64,000 nt of DNA, from the NCBI RefSeq assembly GCF_026625865.1, contig NZ_CP113067.1, forward strand, positions 2,170,001 to 2,234,000, given 5' to 3'. Under the pieces are notes generated by a model that was not told where the DNA came from, searched no databases, and saw nothing but the letters and a program-made list of their open reading frames with translations. Both the position numbers and the translations under genes were made by a program. The stretch comes from Microbacterium sp. SL75 (GTDB lineage Bacteria > Actinomycetota > Actinomycetes > Actinomycetales > Microbacteriaceae). Of the stretch, positions 16,967 to 25,471 are shown in pieces. The first letter of the stretch is position 1, and every line of letters begins with the position of its first letter.

Positions 16967-18331
16967 ATGAACATCGACGGCCTGGCATCCGGTATGAAGA
17001 CCGCGGACGTCATCGACGCGCTGATGAACGTCGCCGCGATCCCCAAGACCCTGGTGACCAACAAGATCACCGATCGCAACACCGTCATCGCCAATCTGCA
17101 GTCGCTCAACACGACCCTGCAGAACCTCGCCGAGAAGGCGAAGACCGCGGCCTCCGCGACGTCGCTCGCGCGCTTCTCGGCGACGAGCTCCGCCGAGGCC
17201 GTGACCGTCACCGCGGGCGACAAGGCCCGCGCCTTCTCGACCGCCGTGGTGGTGGACACCCTCGCCACCGCTCACGCCGTGGTGACCGCGCCCGGGGGAG
17301 CCGACGCGTTCGCGGGCCCGTTCACCCTGGTCGCCCGAGACGGGACCGCCACCGAGATCACCCCGGCCGGTGCCGCGCCCAGCGATCTGGTCGCCGCCAT
17401 CAACGCCTCCGGCACGGGCGTCACCGCCACGGTCGTACCGGGCGGTCGGAGTGCCGACGGCCAACCCCTGTCGCGGGTGCAGATCACCGCGAACCGGACG
17501 GGGGCGGATGCCGCTTTCACCCTGCACCGCGGCAGCGCCGCCGCCGTCGCCGCGGGAACCGGTGACGATGTCACGACCGAGACGGGCGCGGCGATCGTCG
17601 CACGCGGCGCGGATGCCGTCATCCGCCTGTTCGCGGGGACCGCCGCCGAGCAGAGCGTGACCAGTTCTTCCAACACCTTCGTCGGGATCGGCGAGGGCGT
17701 CGACATCACGGTGCGCGCCACGTCGACGCAGCCGGTCACGGTCACCGTCGCCGCCGACGGCAAGGCGCAATCCGACACCGCCGCGGCCTTCATAAAAGAC
17801 ATCGCCGCCCTGCTGACGCGGATCGACAACGGCTCCAAGGCCACGGTCGCCGCCCCGGGGTCGGCCACGACCCTCGGCGTGTTCACCGGCGACAGTACGG
17901 TCCGCTCACTCCGCGGCGCCCTCGCCAACGCCGTCCAGAGCCCGGTCGGCTCCGTCTCGCCGTCGACGATCGGTATCAGCGTCGACAAGTTCGGCGCGCT
18001 GTCGTTCGACCAGGAGAAGTTCGCCGCGGCCATGCGAGCCGACCCGGCTGCGACGCAGGCGATGTTCTCGGCCGTCGCGGATCGCGTGCAGGCGAGCACG
18101 ACGCAGTACTCCGACAAGTACGACGGCCTGCTCACCCAGCGCATCACCGGCCAGCAGACCGAGGTCAGGTCGCTGCAGCAGCAGGTGGAACGCATGGACC
18201 TGCGGCTCGACATGCGCCGAGCCACGCTCGAGCGCACCTACTCGGCGATGGAGGTCCGCCTGTCGGGTCTGCAGTCGCAGTCGTCCTGGCTCACCTCGCA
18301 GCTGGCCGCCCTCACTCCGCCGTCCCAGTAA
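16967..18331 (+). CDS. fliD: Flagellar filament cap protein
   Basis: 454 aa. N-terminal MNIDGLASGMKTADVIDALM with the coiled-coil-forming segment to about residue 60 is the FliD_N domain; the middle is Ala/Thr/Val-rich and low in aromatic residues; the C-terminal part from SVSPSTIGISVDKFGALSFD to LRLDMRRATLERTYSAMEVRLSGLQ is FliD_C. FliD caps the growing filament and guides flagellin folding. It follows fliC by 100 bp and precedes its export chaperone partner fliS by 21 bp. Confidence 0.94.
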   Translation: MNIDGLASGMKTADVIDALMNVAAIPKTLVTNKITDRNTVIANLQSLNTTLQNLAEKAKTAASATSLARFSATSSAEAVTVTAGDKARAFSTAVVVDTLATAHAVVTAPGGADAFAGPFTLVARDGTATEITPAGAAPSDLVAAINASGTGVTATVVPGGRSADGQPLSRVQITANRTGADAAFTLHRGSAAAVAAGTGDDVTTETGAAIVARGADAVIRLFAGTAAEQSVTSSSNTFVGIGEGVDITVRATSTQPVTVTVAADGKAQSDTAAAFIKDIAALLTRIDNGSKATVAAPGSATTLGVFTGDSTVRSLRGALANAVQSPVGSVSPSTIGISVDKFGALSFDQEKFAAAMRADPAATQAMFSAVADRVQASTTQYSDKYDGLLTQRITGQQTEVRSLQQQVERMDLRLDMRRATLERTYSAMEVRLSGLQSQSSWLTSQLAALTPPSQ

Positions 18332-18352
18332 CCGCGAACAGGAGACAGATCG

Positions 18353-18739
18353 ATGCCCGTCACCACCCTCGCCCGCGCCCAGCAGGAATACCTCGAGCAG
18401 CAGGTCTCATCCGCCACCCCCGAGCGTCTCGTCACCATGCTCTACGACCGTCTGCTCGTCGACGTCGAGCGCGCGCGCGCCGCGCAGGAGAGCGGCGACT
18501 GGCCCTCGGCGGGCACGTACCTCACGCACGCGCAGGCGATCATCGCGGAACTGAACGGTTCGCTCGACGACGGCTGGGACGGCTCGGACGGGCTGCGGGG
18601 GCTCTACACCTACATCACGGGTCGTCTCATCGTGGCCAACGTCGGCCGGGACACGGCGGCCACACAGGAGTGCGCGACCCTGATCGCCCCGCTCCGCGAG
18701 GCCTGGCACGCCGCGGCGTCCGCGCTCACCGTCTCGTGA
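18353..18739 (+). CDS. fliS: Flagellin export chaperone
   Basis: 128 aa, typical length. RAQQEYLEQQVSSATPERLVTMLYDRLL at the N-terminus and LNGSLDDGWDGSDGLRGLYTYITGRLI in the core are FliS signatures. It binds the C-terminal helices of flagellin in the cytoplasm to prevent early polymerisation, and in firmicutes also contacts FliW-related circuits. A GGAG Shine-Dalgarno stands 10 nt ahead of the ATG. Confidence 0.94.
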   Translation: MPVTTLARAQQEYLEQQVSSATPERLVTMLYDRLLVDVERARAAQESGDWPSAGTYLTHAQAIIAELNGSLDDGWDGSDGLRGLYTYITGRLIVANVGRDTAATQECATLIAPLREAWHAAASALTVS

Positions 18740-18746
18740 CGAAGCG

Positions 18747-19019
18747 ATGACCGACGACGCGGCGTGGGCCGACCTCCTGGACACATTCGAGCGCGCCCTC
18801 GACGGTGGCGACGAGATGGCGCCCGGGTCCTTCGTGCGACCGGCCGGTCCGCCCCCGGAGCACCTCGTCGCCCGGGCGCGGGAGGTGCTCGAGAGGCAGC
18901 TCCGCGCGATCGAGGCACTCGGCGTCGCCCGTGCCGAGGTCGCGCGCGAGCTCGCGGCTCTGCGGCGGATCCCGCCCACGCGAGTGAGCCCACCCGTCTA
19001 CCTCGACGTGCGCGGATAA
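18747..19019 (+). CDS. Small hypothetical protein in the FliT position
   Basis: 90 aa, 7 nt after fliS. Mostly helical with a central segment HLVARAREVLERQLRAIEALGVARAEVARELAALRR that could form a helical hairpin. FliT-type chaperones for FliD often follow fliS, and size and helical content fit, but no sequence hallmark proves it. The last gene before the flgB promoter. Confidence 0.65.
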   Translation: MTDDAAWADLLDTFERALDGGDEMAPGSFVRPAGPPPEHLVARAREVLERQLRAIEALGVARAEVARELAALRRIPPTRVSPPVYLDVRG

Positions 19020-19089
19020 GCGCAGCCCGTCGCTTCGCTCGCGTGCCGCGGGCGTCCCGGGCCGGCATCCGTCCCCGATTCCCGCTCGC

Positions 19090-19120
19090 GGTTACGCCGG
19101 AGCGCACCCGTCGCGATAGT
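19090..19120 (+). promoter_or_regulatory. Predicted sigma-28 promoter of the flgB operon
   Basis: GGTTAC at 19090-19095 and GTCGCGATAGT at 19110-19120, gap 14 nt. It starts the operon flgB-flgC-fliE-fliF-fliG. Confidence 0.78.
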
Positions 19121-19127
19121 CGGTGCC

Positions 19128-19164
19128 GAGCAGGGATCGCTCAACGACTGGCCACGGATCGGCT
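19128..19164 (+). promoter_or_regulatory. Twin hairpin leader of the flgB operon (predicted CsrA sites)
   Basis: Hairpin 1: GAGC (19128-19131), loop AGGGATC, GCTC (19139-19142). Hairpin 2: GCC (19151-19153), loop ACGGATC, GGC (19161-19163), extendable by one G-U pair. The first hairpin would stand at the very 5' end of the transcript. The same module is found ahead of fliH and fliP. Confidence 0.55.
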
Positions 19165-19186
19165 CGCCCCTCGACCGGAGTGCCGC

Positions 19187-19534
19187 GTGCTCGAATCCGT
19201 CACCTCAACAGCCCTGTCCAGCGCTCTCGACGCGCTGTCGCTGCGCCAGCGCGCGATCGCCGAGAACATCTCCAACGTCAACACGCCCGGCTACCACGCC
19301 AAACGCGTGTCGTTCGAAGAGGAGCTCGCGAGCGCCGTCGGACGGGGGTCCGGGAGCGTCGAGGCGGTGGTGCAGCGCTCGCTCGAGCCCACTCGGCTCA
19401 ACGGCAACAACGTCAACCTCGACACCGAGACGATGTCGAACATCGACACGGTGCTGCGCTACCAGTTCGCCGCCCAGGCCCTCAGCGGCCAGGCATCGTC
19501 CATCACCAAGGCGATCGGTCAGGCCTCCGCATGA
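19187..19534 (+). CDS. flgB: Flagellar basal-body proximal rod protein FlgB
   Basis: 115 aa from GTG at 19187 with CGGAG 6 nt upstream; the same CGGAGTGCCG context precedes the start of fliP. The rod-family motif AIAENISNVNTPGYHAKRVSFEEEL is at the N-terminus, and the C-terminal helix ends IDTVLRYQFAAQALSGQASSITKAIGQ. FlgB is one of the first rod subunits exported. The stop overlaps flgC by 4 nt. Confidence 0.94.
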   Translation: MLESVTSTALSSALDALSLRQRAIAENISNVNTPGYHAKRVSFEEELASAVGRGSGSVEAVVQRSLEPTRLNGNNVNLDTETMSNIDTVLRYQFAAQALSGQASSITKAIGQASA

Positions 19535-19923
19535 GCTTCGACGCGATCGGCGTGGCGGGGACGGGCTTGACGGCCCACCGCAAATGGCTGGATGCCATCA
19601 GCGACAACATCGCCAACGTCAACACCGCCACCCCCGCGGGGCAGGACATGTTCCGCGAGAAGTACGTCACGGCGGCCGAGGGCACCGTGACCCCCGGCGT
19701 GTACGTCACGGGCGTGCGCGAGTCGACCGCGGAGGGGCGTCTCGTCTACGAGCCCGAGCATCCCTACGCCGACGAGAACGGCTACGTGCAGTACCCCAAC
19801 GTCGACCTCGGTGACCAGATGAGCATGCTGATCCTCGCCCAGCGCGGGTATCAGGCCAACGCCGCCGTCATCGACCGCGCCAAGACGAGCTACGAAGCGG
19901 CCCTGCAGATCGGACGAAGCTGA
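19531..19923 (+). CDS. flgC: Flagellar basal-body proximal rod protein FlgC
   Basis: 130 aa. N-terminal FDAIGVAGTGLTAHRKWLDAISDNIANVNTA with the rod-family signature, C-terminal YPNVDLGDQMSMLILAQRGYQANAAVIDRAKTSYEAALQIG. It forms part of the rod between MS-ring and hook. Start ATG overlaps the flgB stop by 4 nt and its stop overlaps the start of fliE by 1 nt, so these three are [15 protein letters not shown] coupled. Confidence 0.95.
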   Translation: MSFDAIGVAGTGLTAHRKWLDAISDNIANVNTATPAGQDMFREKYVTAAEGTVTPGVYVTGVRESTAEGRLVYEPEHPYADENGYVQYPNVDLGDQMSMLILAQRGYQANAAVIDRAKTSYEAALQIGRS

Positions 19924-20252
19924 TGAGCATTCCCCTCGACCCGATCGCAGCCGTGGGCGTGACGCCCCTCAGCCCGCTGAGCTTCGAGCAGACCGCCTCG
20001 GCACCGCAGGCGATCGGCGGCGCCGCGGGCGGACAGTCGTTCGCGACGTCGCTCGCCGCCGCCGTCGAGAATCTGCAGCAGCTGCAGTCGACCTCGAACG
20101 GCTTGGCCGTGCAGGCCGTCACCGGAGACCTCGACGACATCCACAAGGCCACGCTCGCCTCGACGCGCGCCGGGGTCACGCTCGACCTGATGGTCGCCGT
20201 GCGCGATCGCGGGGTCGCCGCGTTCAACGACGTCATGCGGATGCAGGCCTGA
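19923..20252 (+). CDS. fliE: MS-ring/rod adapter protein FliE
   Basis: 109 aa. An Ala/Gly-rich N-terminus is followed by the FliE helical core AVENLQQLQSTSNGLAVQAVTGDLDDIHKATLASTRAGVTLDLMVAVRDRG split by loops, ending AFNDVMRMQA. FliE joins the rod to the MS-ring and is needed to start export of rod proteins. The position between flgC and fliF is the standard one. Confidence 0.93.
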   Translation: MSIPLDPIAAVGVTPLSPLSFEQTASAPQAIGGAAGGQSFATSLAAAVENLQQLQSTSNGLAVQAVTGDLDDIHKATLASTRAGVTLDLMVAVRDRGVAAFNDVMRMQA

Positions 20253-20253
20253 C

Positions 20254-21888
20254 GTGCCCCGCGTGCTCGCGTCCTCGATCGAGAGGCTCAAGCGGATCGT
20301 CGCCGGTTTCAGCGTCGCTCAACGCACCATCGCCGTGATCGGCGCGGCCCTCGTCGTGATGGGCGTGATCGCGCTCGGAAGCTGGCTCGCGAAACCGCAG
20401 ATGAGTCCGTTGTTCACCGGCCTGAGCCCCAGCGACGCGTCGGCGGTCGTGGAGCAGCTCAAATCGGCGGGGGTGAGCTACGAGCTCACCGAGGGAGGCG
20501 CGACGGTCCTGGTGCCCGACGCGCAGGTCTACCCGCAGCGTCTGGCCGCCGCGGCGGCGGGGCTGCCCACCAACGACACCGGCGGGTACACGCTCCTCGA
20601 CAAGATGGGCGTGACCGCCAGCGAGTTCCAGCAGTCGGTGACGTACAAGCGCGCCATCGAGGGCGAGCTCGCGGCGACCATCGGGGCGATGTCGGGCGTC
20701 ACCGCGGCCTCCGTGCAACTGGCCATTCCCGAGCAGAGCGTGTTCGTGGCCGACACGCAGCACCCCACGGCATCCGTCTTCGTCAAGACCCAGGGCGGGG
20801 CCACCCTCAGCGACGACCAGATCGCCGCGATCGTGCATCTGACCAGCGCTTCGATCCCCGGGATGACCCCCGAGGACGTCGCGGTGACCGATCAGTCGGG
20901 TCGGGTGCTCGCGGCCGTGGGGCAGGGGCTCACCGGTTCCGCGAGCACGCAAGCCTCGGAACACGAGGCGAAGGTCGCCGGGGCGGTGACGAAGATGCTC
21001 GAGACCATCGTGGGGCCGGGCAACTCCACCGTCAGCGTCAGCACCGACGTGGCCAACTCGACCTCCGAGCGCATGGACGAGACCTACACCGCTCCCGAGG
21101 GCGGCGTGATGATGAACGAGCAGACCCGCACCCAGACCTCGAGCGGCGGTCAAGCGGGGGGAACGGGTGTGCTCGGACCCGACAACATCGCCGTGCCGAA
21201 CACCGCAGGAGCGGGGTCGTTCGAGTCGGAGGAGTCCACGCGCAACAACGCCGTCAACAAGTCCACCGAGAAGACGACGACGCCGGCCGGTGAGGTCACC
21301 CGGCAGACCGTCAGCATCGCCCTCGATCGCGGGTCGGTGCAGGGTGTCACGGCCGAACAGGTGCAGGCGCTGGTGACCAACGCGGCGGGAATCGACGCGG
21401 CACGCGGCGATACCGTCACGGTGGAGTTCGTCGACTTCAGCCAGAGCGCCGCCGCCGCCGCCACCGCTGCGCTCGAGGCCGCGGAGGCCGAGAAGGCCGC
21501 GCTGGTGCAGTCGGAGCTCATGCGTGCGGCGATCATCGGCGGCTCGATCGTGCTCGCCGCCCTCATCCTCGTGATCGCCCTGCTGGTCCGGCGCCGCCTG
21601 AAACGCCGCACGCTCTACACCGACGACGGACCCATCGAGTACTTCGCGACGATGACCGAGACCGAGGAGCAGAAGCTCAAGACCCTCAAGGGCCTGGCCG
21701 AGCCCATCGCGCTGCCCGCGGTGCCGCCGACCAAGATCATCCCCACCCTGCTCGACATCGAAGAGGAGCCGGAGTCGCCGCAGGTGCTCGTCGAGCAGCG
21801 ACGGCGCGAGGTGGACCAGCTCGCCAAGAGCGATCCGCAGAACGCGGCGAAGGCGCTCGCCCACATGATGGATGAGGCGACGGTATGA
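20254..21888 (+). CDS. fliF: Flagellar MS-ring protein FliF
   Basis: 544 aa from a GTG one base after the fliE stop. Two membrane segments bracket the periplasm-side ring: about residues 28-50 (TIAVIGAALVVMGVIALGSW) and 426-449 (AAIIGGSIVLAALILVIALL). Between them lie YscJ_FliF domains with MSPLFTGLSPSDASAVVEQL and GYTLLDKMGVTASEFQQSVT. The cytoplasmic C-terminal tail binds FliG. The extracellular region from about 290 to 350 is Gly/Ser/Thr-rich (the GVMMNEQTRTQTSSGGQAGG area). Overlaps fliG by 4 nt. Confidence 0.95.
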   Translation: MPRVLASSIERLKRIVAGFSVAQRTIAVIGAALVVMGVIALGSWLAKPQMSPLFTGLSPSDASAVVEQLKSAGVSYELTEGGATVLVPDAQVYPQRLAAAAAGLPTNDTGGYTLLDKMGVTASEFQQSVTYKRAIEGELAATIGAMSGVTAASVQLAIPEQSVFVADTQHPTASVFVKTQGGATLSDDQIAAIVHLTSASIPGMTPEDVAVTDQSGRVLAAVGQGLTGSASTQASEHEAKVAGAVTKMLETIVGPGNSTVSVSTDVANSTSERMDETYTAPEGGVMMNEQTRTQTSSGGQAGGTGVLGPDNIAVPNTAGAGSFESEESTRNNAVNKSTEKTTTPAGEVTRQTVSIALDRGSVQGVTAEQVQALVTNAAGIDAARGDTVTVEFVDFSQSAAAAATAALEAAEAEKAALVQSELMRAAIIGGSIVLAALILVIALLVRRRLKRRTLYTDDGPIEYFATMTETEEQKLKTLKGLAEPIALPAVPPTKIIPTLLDIEEEPESPQVLVEQRRREVDQLAKSDPQNAAKALAHMMDEATV

Positions 21889-22964
21889 GCCTGCTGAACA
21901 CCCGGGCGACGGACGCCGAGGAGGCCCCCGCCACCGCCGTGACCGAGGTGCTCGCCGTGCCGGCGGCTGCGACGTCGGGTCTGCGCAAGGCCGCGATCGT
22001 CATGCTCAACATGGACCGCGAGACCAGCGCCGAGGTGCTGCGTCATCTGGGCGAGGACCGGGCCGAGCTCCTGGCGGGCGAGCTCGCGCAGCTCGGCAGC
22101 ATCGACACCGCGGCGACCGCCGCGGCTCTCGCCGACTTCCGCCGCATCGCCTCGGGTCGATCCCTCATGAGCCGCGGGGGAGAGCAGTTCGCGACCGGGC
22201 TGCTCGAGACGGCGTTCGGGCGCGAGAAGGCCGTGGGCATGGTCGGGCGCGTGATGTCGCAGGGCGTGGTCTCGTTCGACTTCCTCAACGCCGCGGATCC
22301 CACACAACTGGCCACGATCCTCGACGGCGAGATGCCGACCACCGTCGCCGTCGTGCTCGCGAACCTCCGCGCGGACCGCGCCGCCGCGGTCCTCGCCGCG
22401 CTGCAGGACCCGCTGCGCACCGACGTCGCGCAGGCGATCGCCGAGCTCGGGGTCGCCTCCCAGGAGGCGATCACCGTGGTCGCGGAGTCGTTGCGTGCGC
22501 GGACGGGGGTCTTCGGCATCCGCGAGGCGCACGAGGCGATCGGCGGCGTGCAGCCGTTGGTCGACATCATCAATCGGTCCGACACCGCGCTCGAGAAGGC
22601 GCTGCTGGCCGGCCTCGAAGACCGCGATCAGGTTCTCGCCGAAGAGGTTCGCAGCCGCATGCTGACCTTCGCCGACATCTCGCGTCTCGAGGACCGCGAC
22701 GCCCAGCGCGTGCTGCGGGGGATCGACCTGCGCATCCTCGCTCTCGCGCTGAAGGGCGCCGACGATCAGATCGGCGAGGTGATCCGCCGCAACATGACCG
22801 AGCGCAACCGCGAGAACCTCGACGAGGAGACGCGCGCTCTCGGCCCCGTGCGCATGCGGCAGGTGGACGACGCGCGCGCCGAGGTCGTGCGCGTCATCCG
22901 CGAGCTCGAAGCCGCCGAGGAGATCACGCTCGCGCGCGAGGACGACGACGAACTGATCGAGTGA
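21885..22964 (+). CDS. fliG: Flagellar motor switch protein FliG
   Basis: 359 aa. The N-terminal domain (LRKAAIVMLNMDRETSAEVL) binds FliF; the middle domain carries DGEMPTTVAVVLANL, where most FliGs have the EHPQ motif, so this interface with FliM is altered; the C-terminal torque domain includes LTFADISRLEDRDAQRVLRG with the charged ridge. The acidic tail DDDELIE is short. It ends the flgB operon; the next promoter is 32 bp downstream. Confidence 0.94.
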   Translation: MSLLNTRATDAEEAPATAVTEVLAVPAAATSGLRKAAIVMLNMDRETSAEVLRHLGEDRAELLAGELAQLGSIDTAATAAALADFRRIASGRSLMSRGGEQFATGLLETAFGREKAVGMVGRVMSQGVVSFDFLNAADPTQLATILDGEMPTTVAVVLANLRADRAAAVLAALQDPLRTDVAQAIAELGVASQEAITVVAESLRARTGVFGIREAHEAIGGVQPLVDIINRSDTALEKALLAGLEDRDQVLAEEVRSRMLTFADISRLEDRDAQRVLRGIDLRILALALKGADDQIGEVIRRNMTERNRENLDEETRALGPVRMRQVDDARAEVVRVIRELEAAEEITLAREDDDELIE

Positions 22965-22996
22965 CCACGGTGCCGACCGCCCTCTCGGGGGCGGCC

Positions 22997-23027
22997 GGTT
23001 ACGGCGGGGCGCACCCGTCGCGATAGT
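22997..23027 (+). promoter_or_regulatory. Predicted sigma-28 promoter of the fliH operon
   Basis: GGTTAC at 22997-23002 and GTCGCGATAGT at 23017-23027, gap 14 nt, 32 bp after the fliG stop. Confidence 0.78.
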
Positions 23028-23034
23028 CCGGGAA

Positions 23035-23071
23035 GAGCACGGATCGCTCGTCGACTTGGCCACGGATCGGC
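23035..23071 (+). promoter_or_regulatory. Twin hairpin leader of the fliH operon (predicted CsrA sites)
   Basis: Hairpin 1: GAGC (23035-23038), loop ACGGATC, GCTC (23046-23049). Hairpin 2: GCC (23059-23061), loop ACGGATC, GGC (23069-23071). Both loops are identical and show the GGA core expected of a CsrA target. The gap from promoter to hairpin 1 is 7 nt, as in flgB and fliP. Confidence 0.58.
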
Positions 23072-23097
23072 TTCGCCACAACCGCAGGGTGACCACC

Positions 23098-23730
23098 GTG
23101 TCCGATTCCGTCTTCACGCCGCTGGTGGTGCCGCGCGTGGGAGATGCGCGACCGGACGCGCGGGAGGTCGTCGACAGAGCACGGGCGCGGGGATACGCCG
23201 ACGGGTTCGCCGCGGGCCGCCGCGATGCCCGGGCCGAACTCGAGCGCGAGCGGATCTTGGACGAGCGGCGGATCGCCGCGCGCGACGCCGCGGCCGACGC
23301 GGCCCACCGGGCAGCCCTCTCGGCTCTCGGCGAGGCGAAGGCCCGGCTCGACGCCGAGGTCGGCGCTCTCGTGGCATCCGATGTGCGACGCCTCGAGGAG
23401 CTCGCCGTCGAGATGGCCGCGGAGATCCTCCGAACGGAGATGTCGGATGCCGCCCGCTCGGCCGCGCACGCGATGCGGCGGGCCGCGGCCCAGACGCCCC
23501 GCGCGGCATGGGTGCGGGTGCACCTGAACGAACGCGACCTGCGCACACTCCGGGACGCGGCCGCCGCGGAACTCGCGGAGGGCGTGGAGGTCATGGCGGA
23601 CGCCGACGTGGATCCCGGCGGCGCGATCGTCCGGATCGCGCACGGCAGCGTGGACACGCGGATCGGTGCGGCCTTCGAGCGGGCGCGCGCAGAACTCGCT
23701 CTGGACGACGACGGCGAGGCAGGCTCGTGA
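23098..23730 (+). CDS. fliH: Flagellar export ATPase regulator FliH
   Basis: 210 aa from GTG at 23098, chosen because it lies behind a CAGGGTG Shine-Dalgarno and after the leader hairpins; upstream in-frame starts at 23056 and 23089 are less likely. RARGYADGFAAGRRDARAEL resembles the FliH GxxxG region, followed by a long Ala/Glu/Arg-rich coiled coil and a conserved C-terminal FliI-binding part (VEVMADADVDPGGAIVRIAHGSVDTRI). FliH holds FliI at the export gate. Overlaps fliI by 4 nt. Confidence 0.87.
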   Translation: MSDSVFTPLVVPRVGDARPDAREVVDRARARGYADGFAAGRRDARAELERERILDERRIAARDAAADAAHRAALSALGEAKARLDAEVGALVASDVRRLEELAVEMAAEILRTEMSDAARSAAHAMRRAAAQTPRAAWVRVHLNERDLRTLRDAAAAELAEGVEVMADADVDPGGAIVRIAHGSVDTRIGAAFERARAELALDDDGEAGS

Positions 23731-25049
23731 GCGTCGCCACCCGTCGCTGGGAGCGCGCACTGCGGTCGACCGGTCCGCGCCGCTCGGGGGTCGTGAAGGC
23801 CGTGGTGGGTCTCGGCGTCGAGGCGCTCGGCATCCCCGCCGCCGTCGGCGACCGCGTGCGCATCGAAGCGGCCGGCGCCGTCGAGATCGAGGCCGAGGTC
23901 GTCGCGGTCGACGGCGAGGCCGTGCGCTGCATGCCGATGGGCCCGATGACCGGTGTGCGCGTCGGTGCGGCGGTGCACCACTCCGGTGCGGCGCTGACGG
24001 TGCCGACCGGTCGCGGCCTGCTGGGGCGCGTCCTCGACGGTCTCGGTCGCCCGATCGATGGTCTCGGCCCGCTCACCGGCGCCCCCGTCGTCGCCCTGGG
24101 CAACACCGCGCCCAGCGTCATCGGACGCCAGCGGATCGACCGCCAACTGGGGCTGGGTGTGCGCGCGCTCGACACGATGACCCCCGTCGGCGTGGGCCAG
24201 CGACTCGGACTGTTCGCGGGCTCGGGGGTCGGCAAGTCGTCGCTGATGTCGATGATCGCGCGCGGCTCGACCGCCGACGTCACCGTGATCGCGCTGGTGG
24301 GCGAGCGCGGTCGCGAGGTGCGGGAGTTCCTCGAGGACGACCTCGGTCCCGAGGGCCTCGCGCGCGCGGTGGTCGTGGTCGCCACCTCGGATCAACCGGC
24401 GATGGCGCGCCTGCGGTCGGCCTTCGTCGCGACGCGCATCGCCGAGCAGTTCCGCGACGACGGCCTCGACGTGGTGCTGATGATGGACTCGCTCACGCGC
24501 GTGGCGATGGCCCAGCGCGAGATCGGACTGTCTGCGGGGGAACCGCCCGCGACCCGCGGCTACCCGCCCTCCACCTTCTCGGTGTTGGCGGGCCTGCTCG
24601 AGCGCGCGGGCACCGGGCCCACCGGGTCGATCACGGGGCTGTACACCGTGCTCGTCGACGGCGACGATCACAACGAGCCGGTCGCCGACGCCGCGCGCGG
24701 GATCCTCGACGGGCACGTGGTGCTGGACCGCGGTCTCGCCGTGCGCGGCCACTTTCCGGCGATCGACGTGCTCGGGTCGGTCTCGCGCGTGGTGTCGAAG
24801 GTGACCTCGCCCGACCAACGCGAGGCGGCGGTGACCCTGCGCCGCGTGCTCGCCGCCCGTCGGCAGGCGAACGACCTCATCGACATCGGCGCGTACAAGG
24901 CGGGGGCGAATCCGCTCGTGGATGCCGCCCTCGCCCATCAAGGCGCCATCGACGGGTTCCTCACCCAGCGCATGGACGATCTGACCCCGACCGACGACTC
25001 CTGGCGGCGGTTGGCCGCCCTGACGACCACCTTCGGAGGACTCTCATGA
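23727..25049 (+). CDS. fliI: Flagellum-specific export ATPase FliI
   Basis: 440 aa from GTG at 23727, normal length. Walker A AGSGVGKS near residues 163-170, Walker B VVLMMDS near 249-255, the beta-type segment ERGREVREFLED, and SGEPPATRGYPPSTFSVLAGLLE in the F1/FliI family. It drives export by hydrolysing ATP at the cytoplasmic face of the basal body. The N-terminal beta-barrel domain includes EALGIPAAVGDRVRIEAAGA. Overlaps fliJ by 4 nt. Confidence 0.96.
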   Translation: MSVATRRWERALRSTGPRRSGVVKAVVGLGVEALGIPAAVGDRVRIEAAGAVEIEAEVVAVDGEAVRCMPMGPMTGVRVGAAVHHSGAALTVPTGRGLLGRVLDGLGRPIDGLGPLTGAPVVALGNTAPSVIGRQRIDRQLGLGVRALDTMTPVGVGQRLGLFAGSGVGKSSLMSMIARGSTADVTVIALVGERGREVREFLEDDLGPEGLARAVVVVATSDQPAMARLRSAFVATRIAEQFRDDGLDVVLMMDSLTRVAMAQREIGLSAGEPPATRGYPPSTFSVLAGLLERAGTGPTGSITGLYTVLVDGDDHNEPVADAARGILDGHVVLDRGLAVRGHFPAIDVLGSVSRVVSKVTSPDQREAAVTLRRVLAARRQANDLIDIGAYKAGANPLVDAALAHQGAIDGFLTQRMDDLTPTDDSWRRLAALTTTFGGLS

Positions 25050-25471
25050 CGTTCCCCCTCTCCGGGCTGCTGCGCGTGCGCGGCGTGCAGGAGCGCGCCG
25101 CGGCCGAGTCGCTGTCGCACGCTCGCGCCGAGGCCGTCGCCGCCGAGACGGCGGTCGAGCACGCGGTGTCGAGCCTGAGCGACATCGCCACCGAGATCGA
25201 CGACCCCGCGACGCTGCTGGCGATGGCCGCGGCCCGATCCTCGGGGCAGGCGGCGCTGGCCGACCTGCGTGCTCTCGCGGAGCTCCGACAGGATGCCGCG
25301 GAGGCCGCGTCTGCCGCCCACGTCGAGGCCCGCCGCGAGCTCAAGGGACTCGAGCGGCTCGAGAGCGCCCACCGCGCGAGCGAGCTCGCGCAGGAACAGC
25401 GCGCCGAACAGAGCGCGCTCGACGAGATCGCCGTGGTGCGTGCGGCGCGCGACGCGGGGAGCGCCGCGTGA
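25046..25471 (+). CDS. fliJ: Flagellar export chaperone-like protein FliJ
   Basis: 141 aa, all-helical and coiled-coil, starting FPLSGLLRVRGVQERAAAESL, a normal FliJ N-terminus. Sequence is strongly Ala/Arg/Glu-rich with heptads through residue 130. FliJ links FliI to FlhA. Identification rests on position between fliI and fliK, length and coiled-coil content. Overlaps fliK by 4 nt. Confidence 0.82.
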   Translation: MTFPLSGLLRVRGVQERAAAESLSHARAEAVAAETAVEHAVSSLSDIATEIDDPATLLAMAAARSSGQAALADLRALAELRQDAAEAASAAHVEARRELKGLERLESAHRASELAQEQRAEQSALDEIAVVRAARDAGSAA

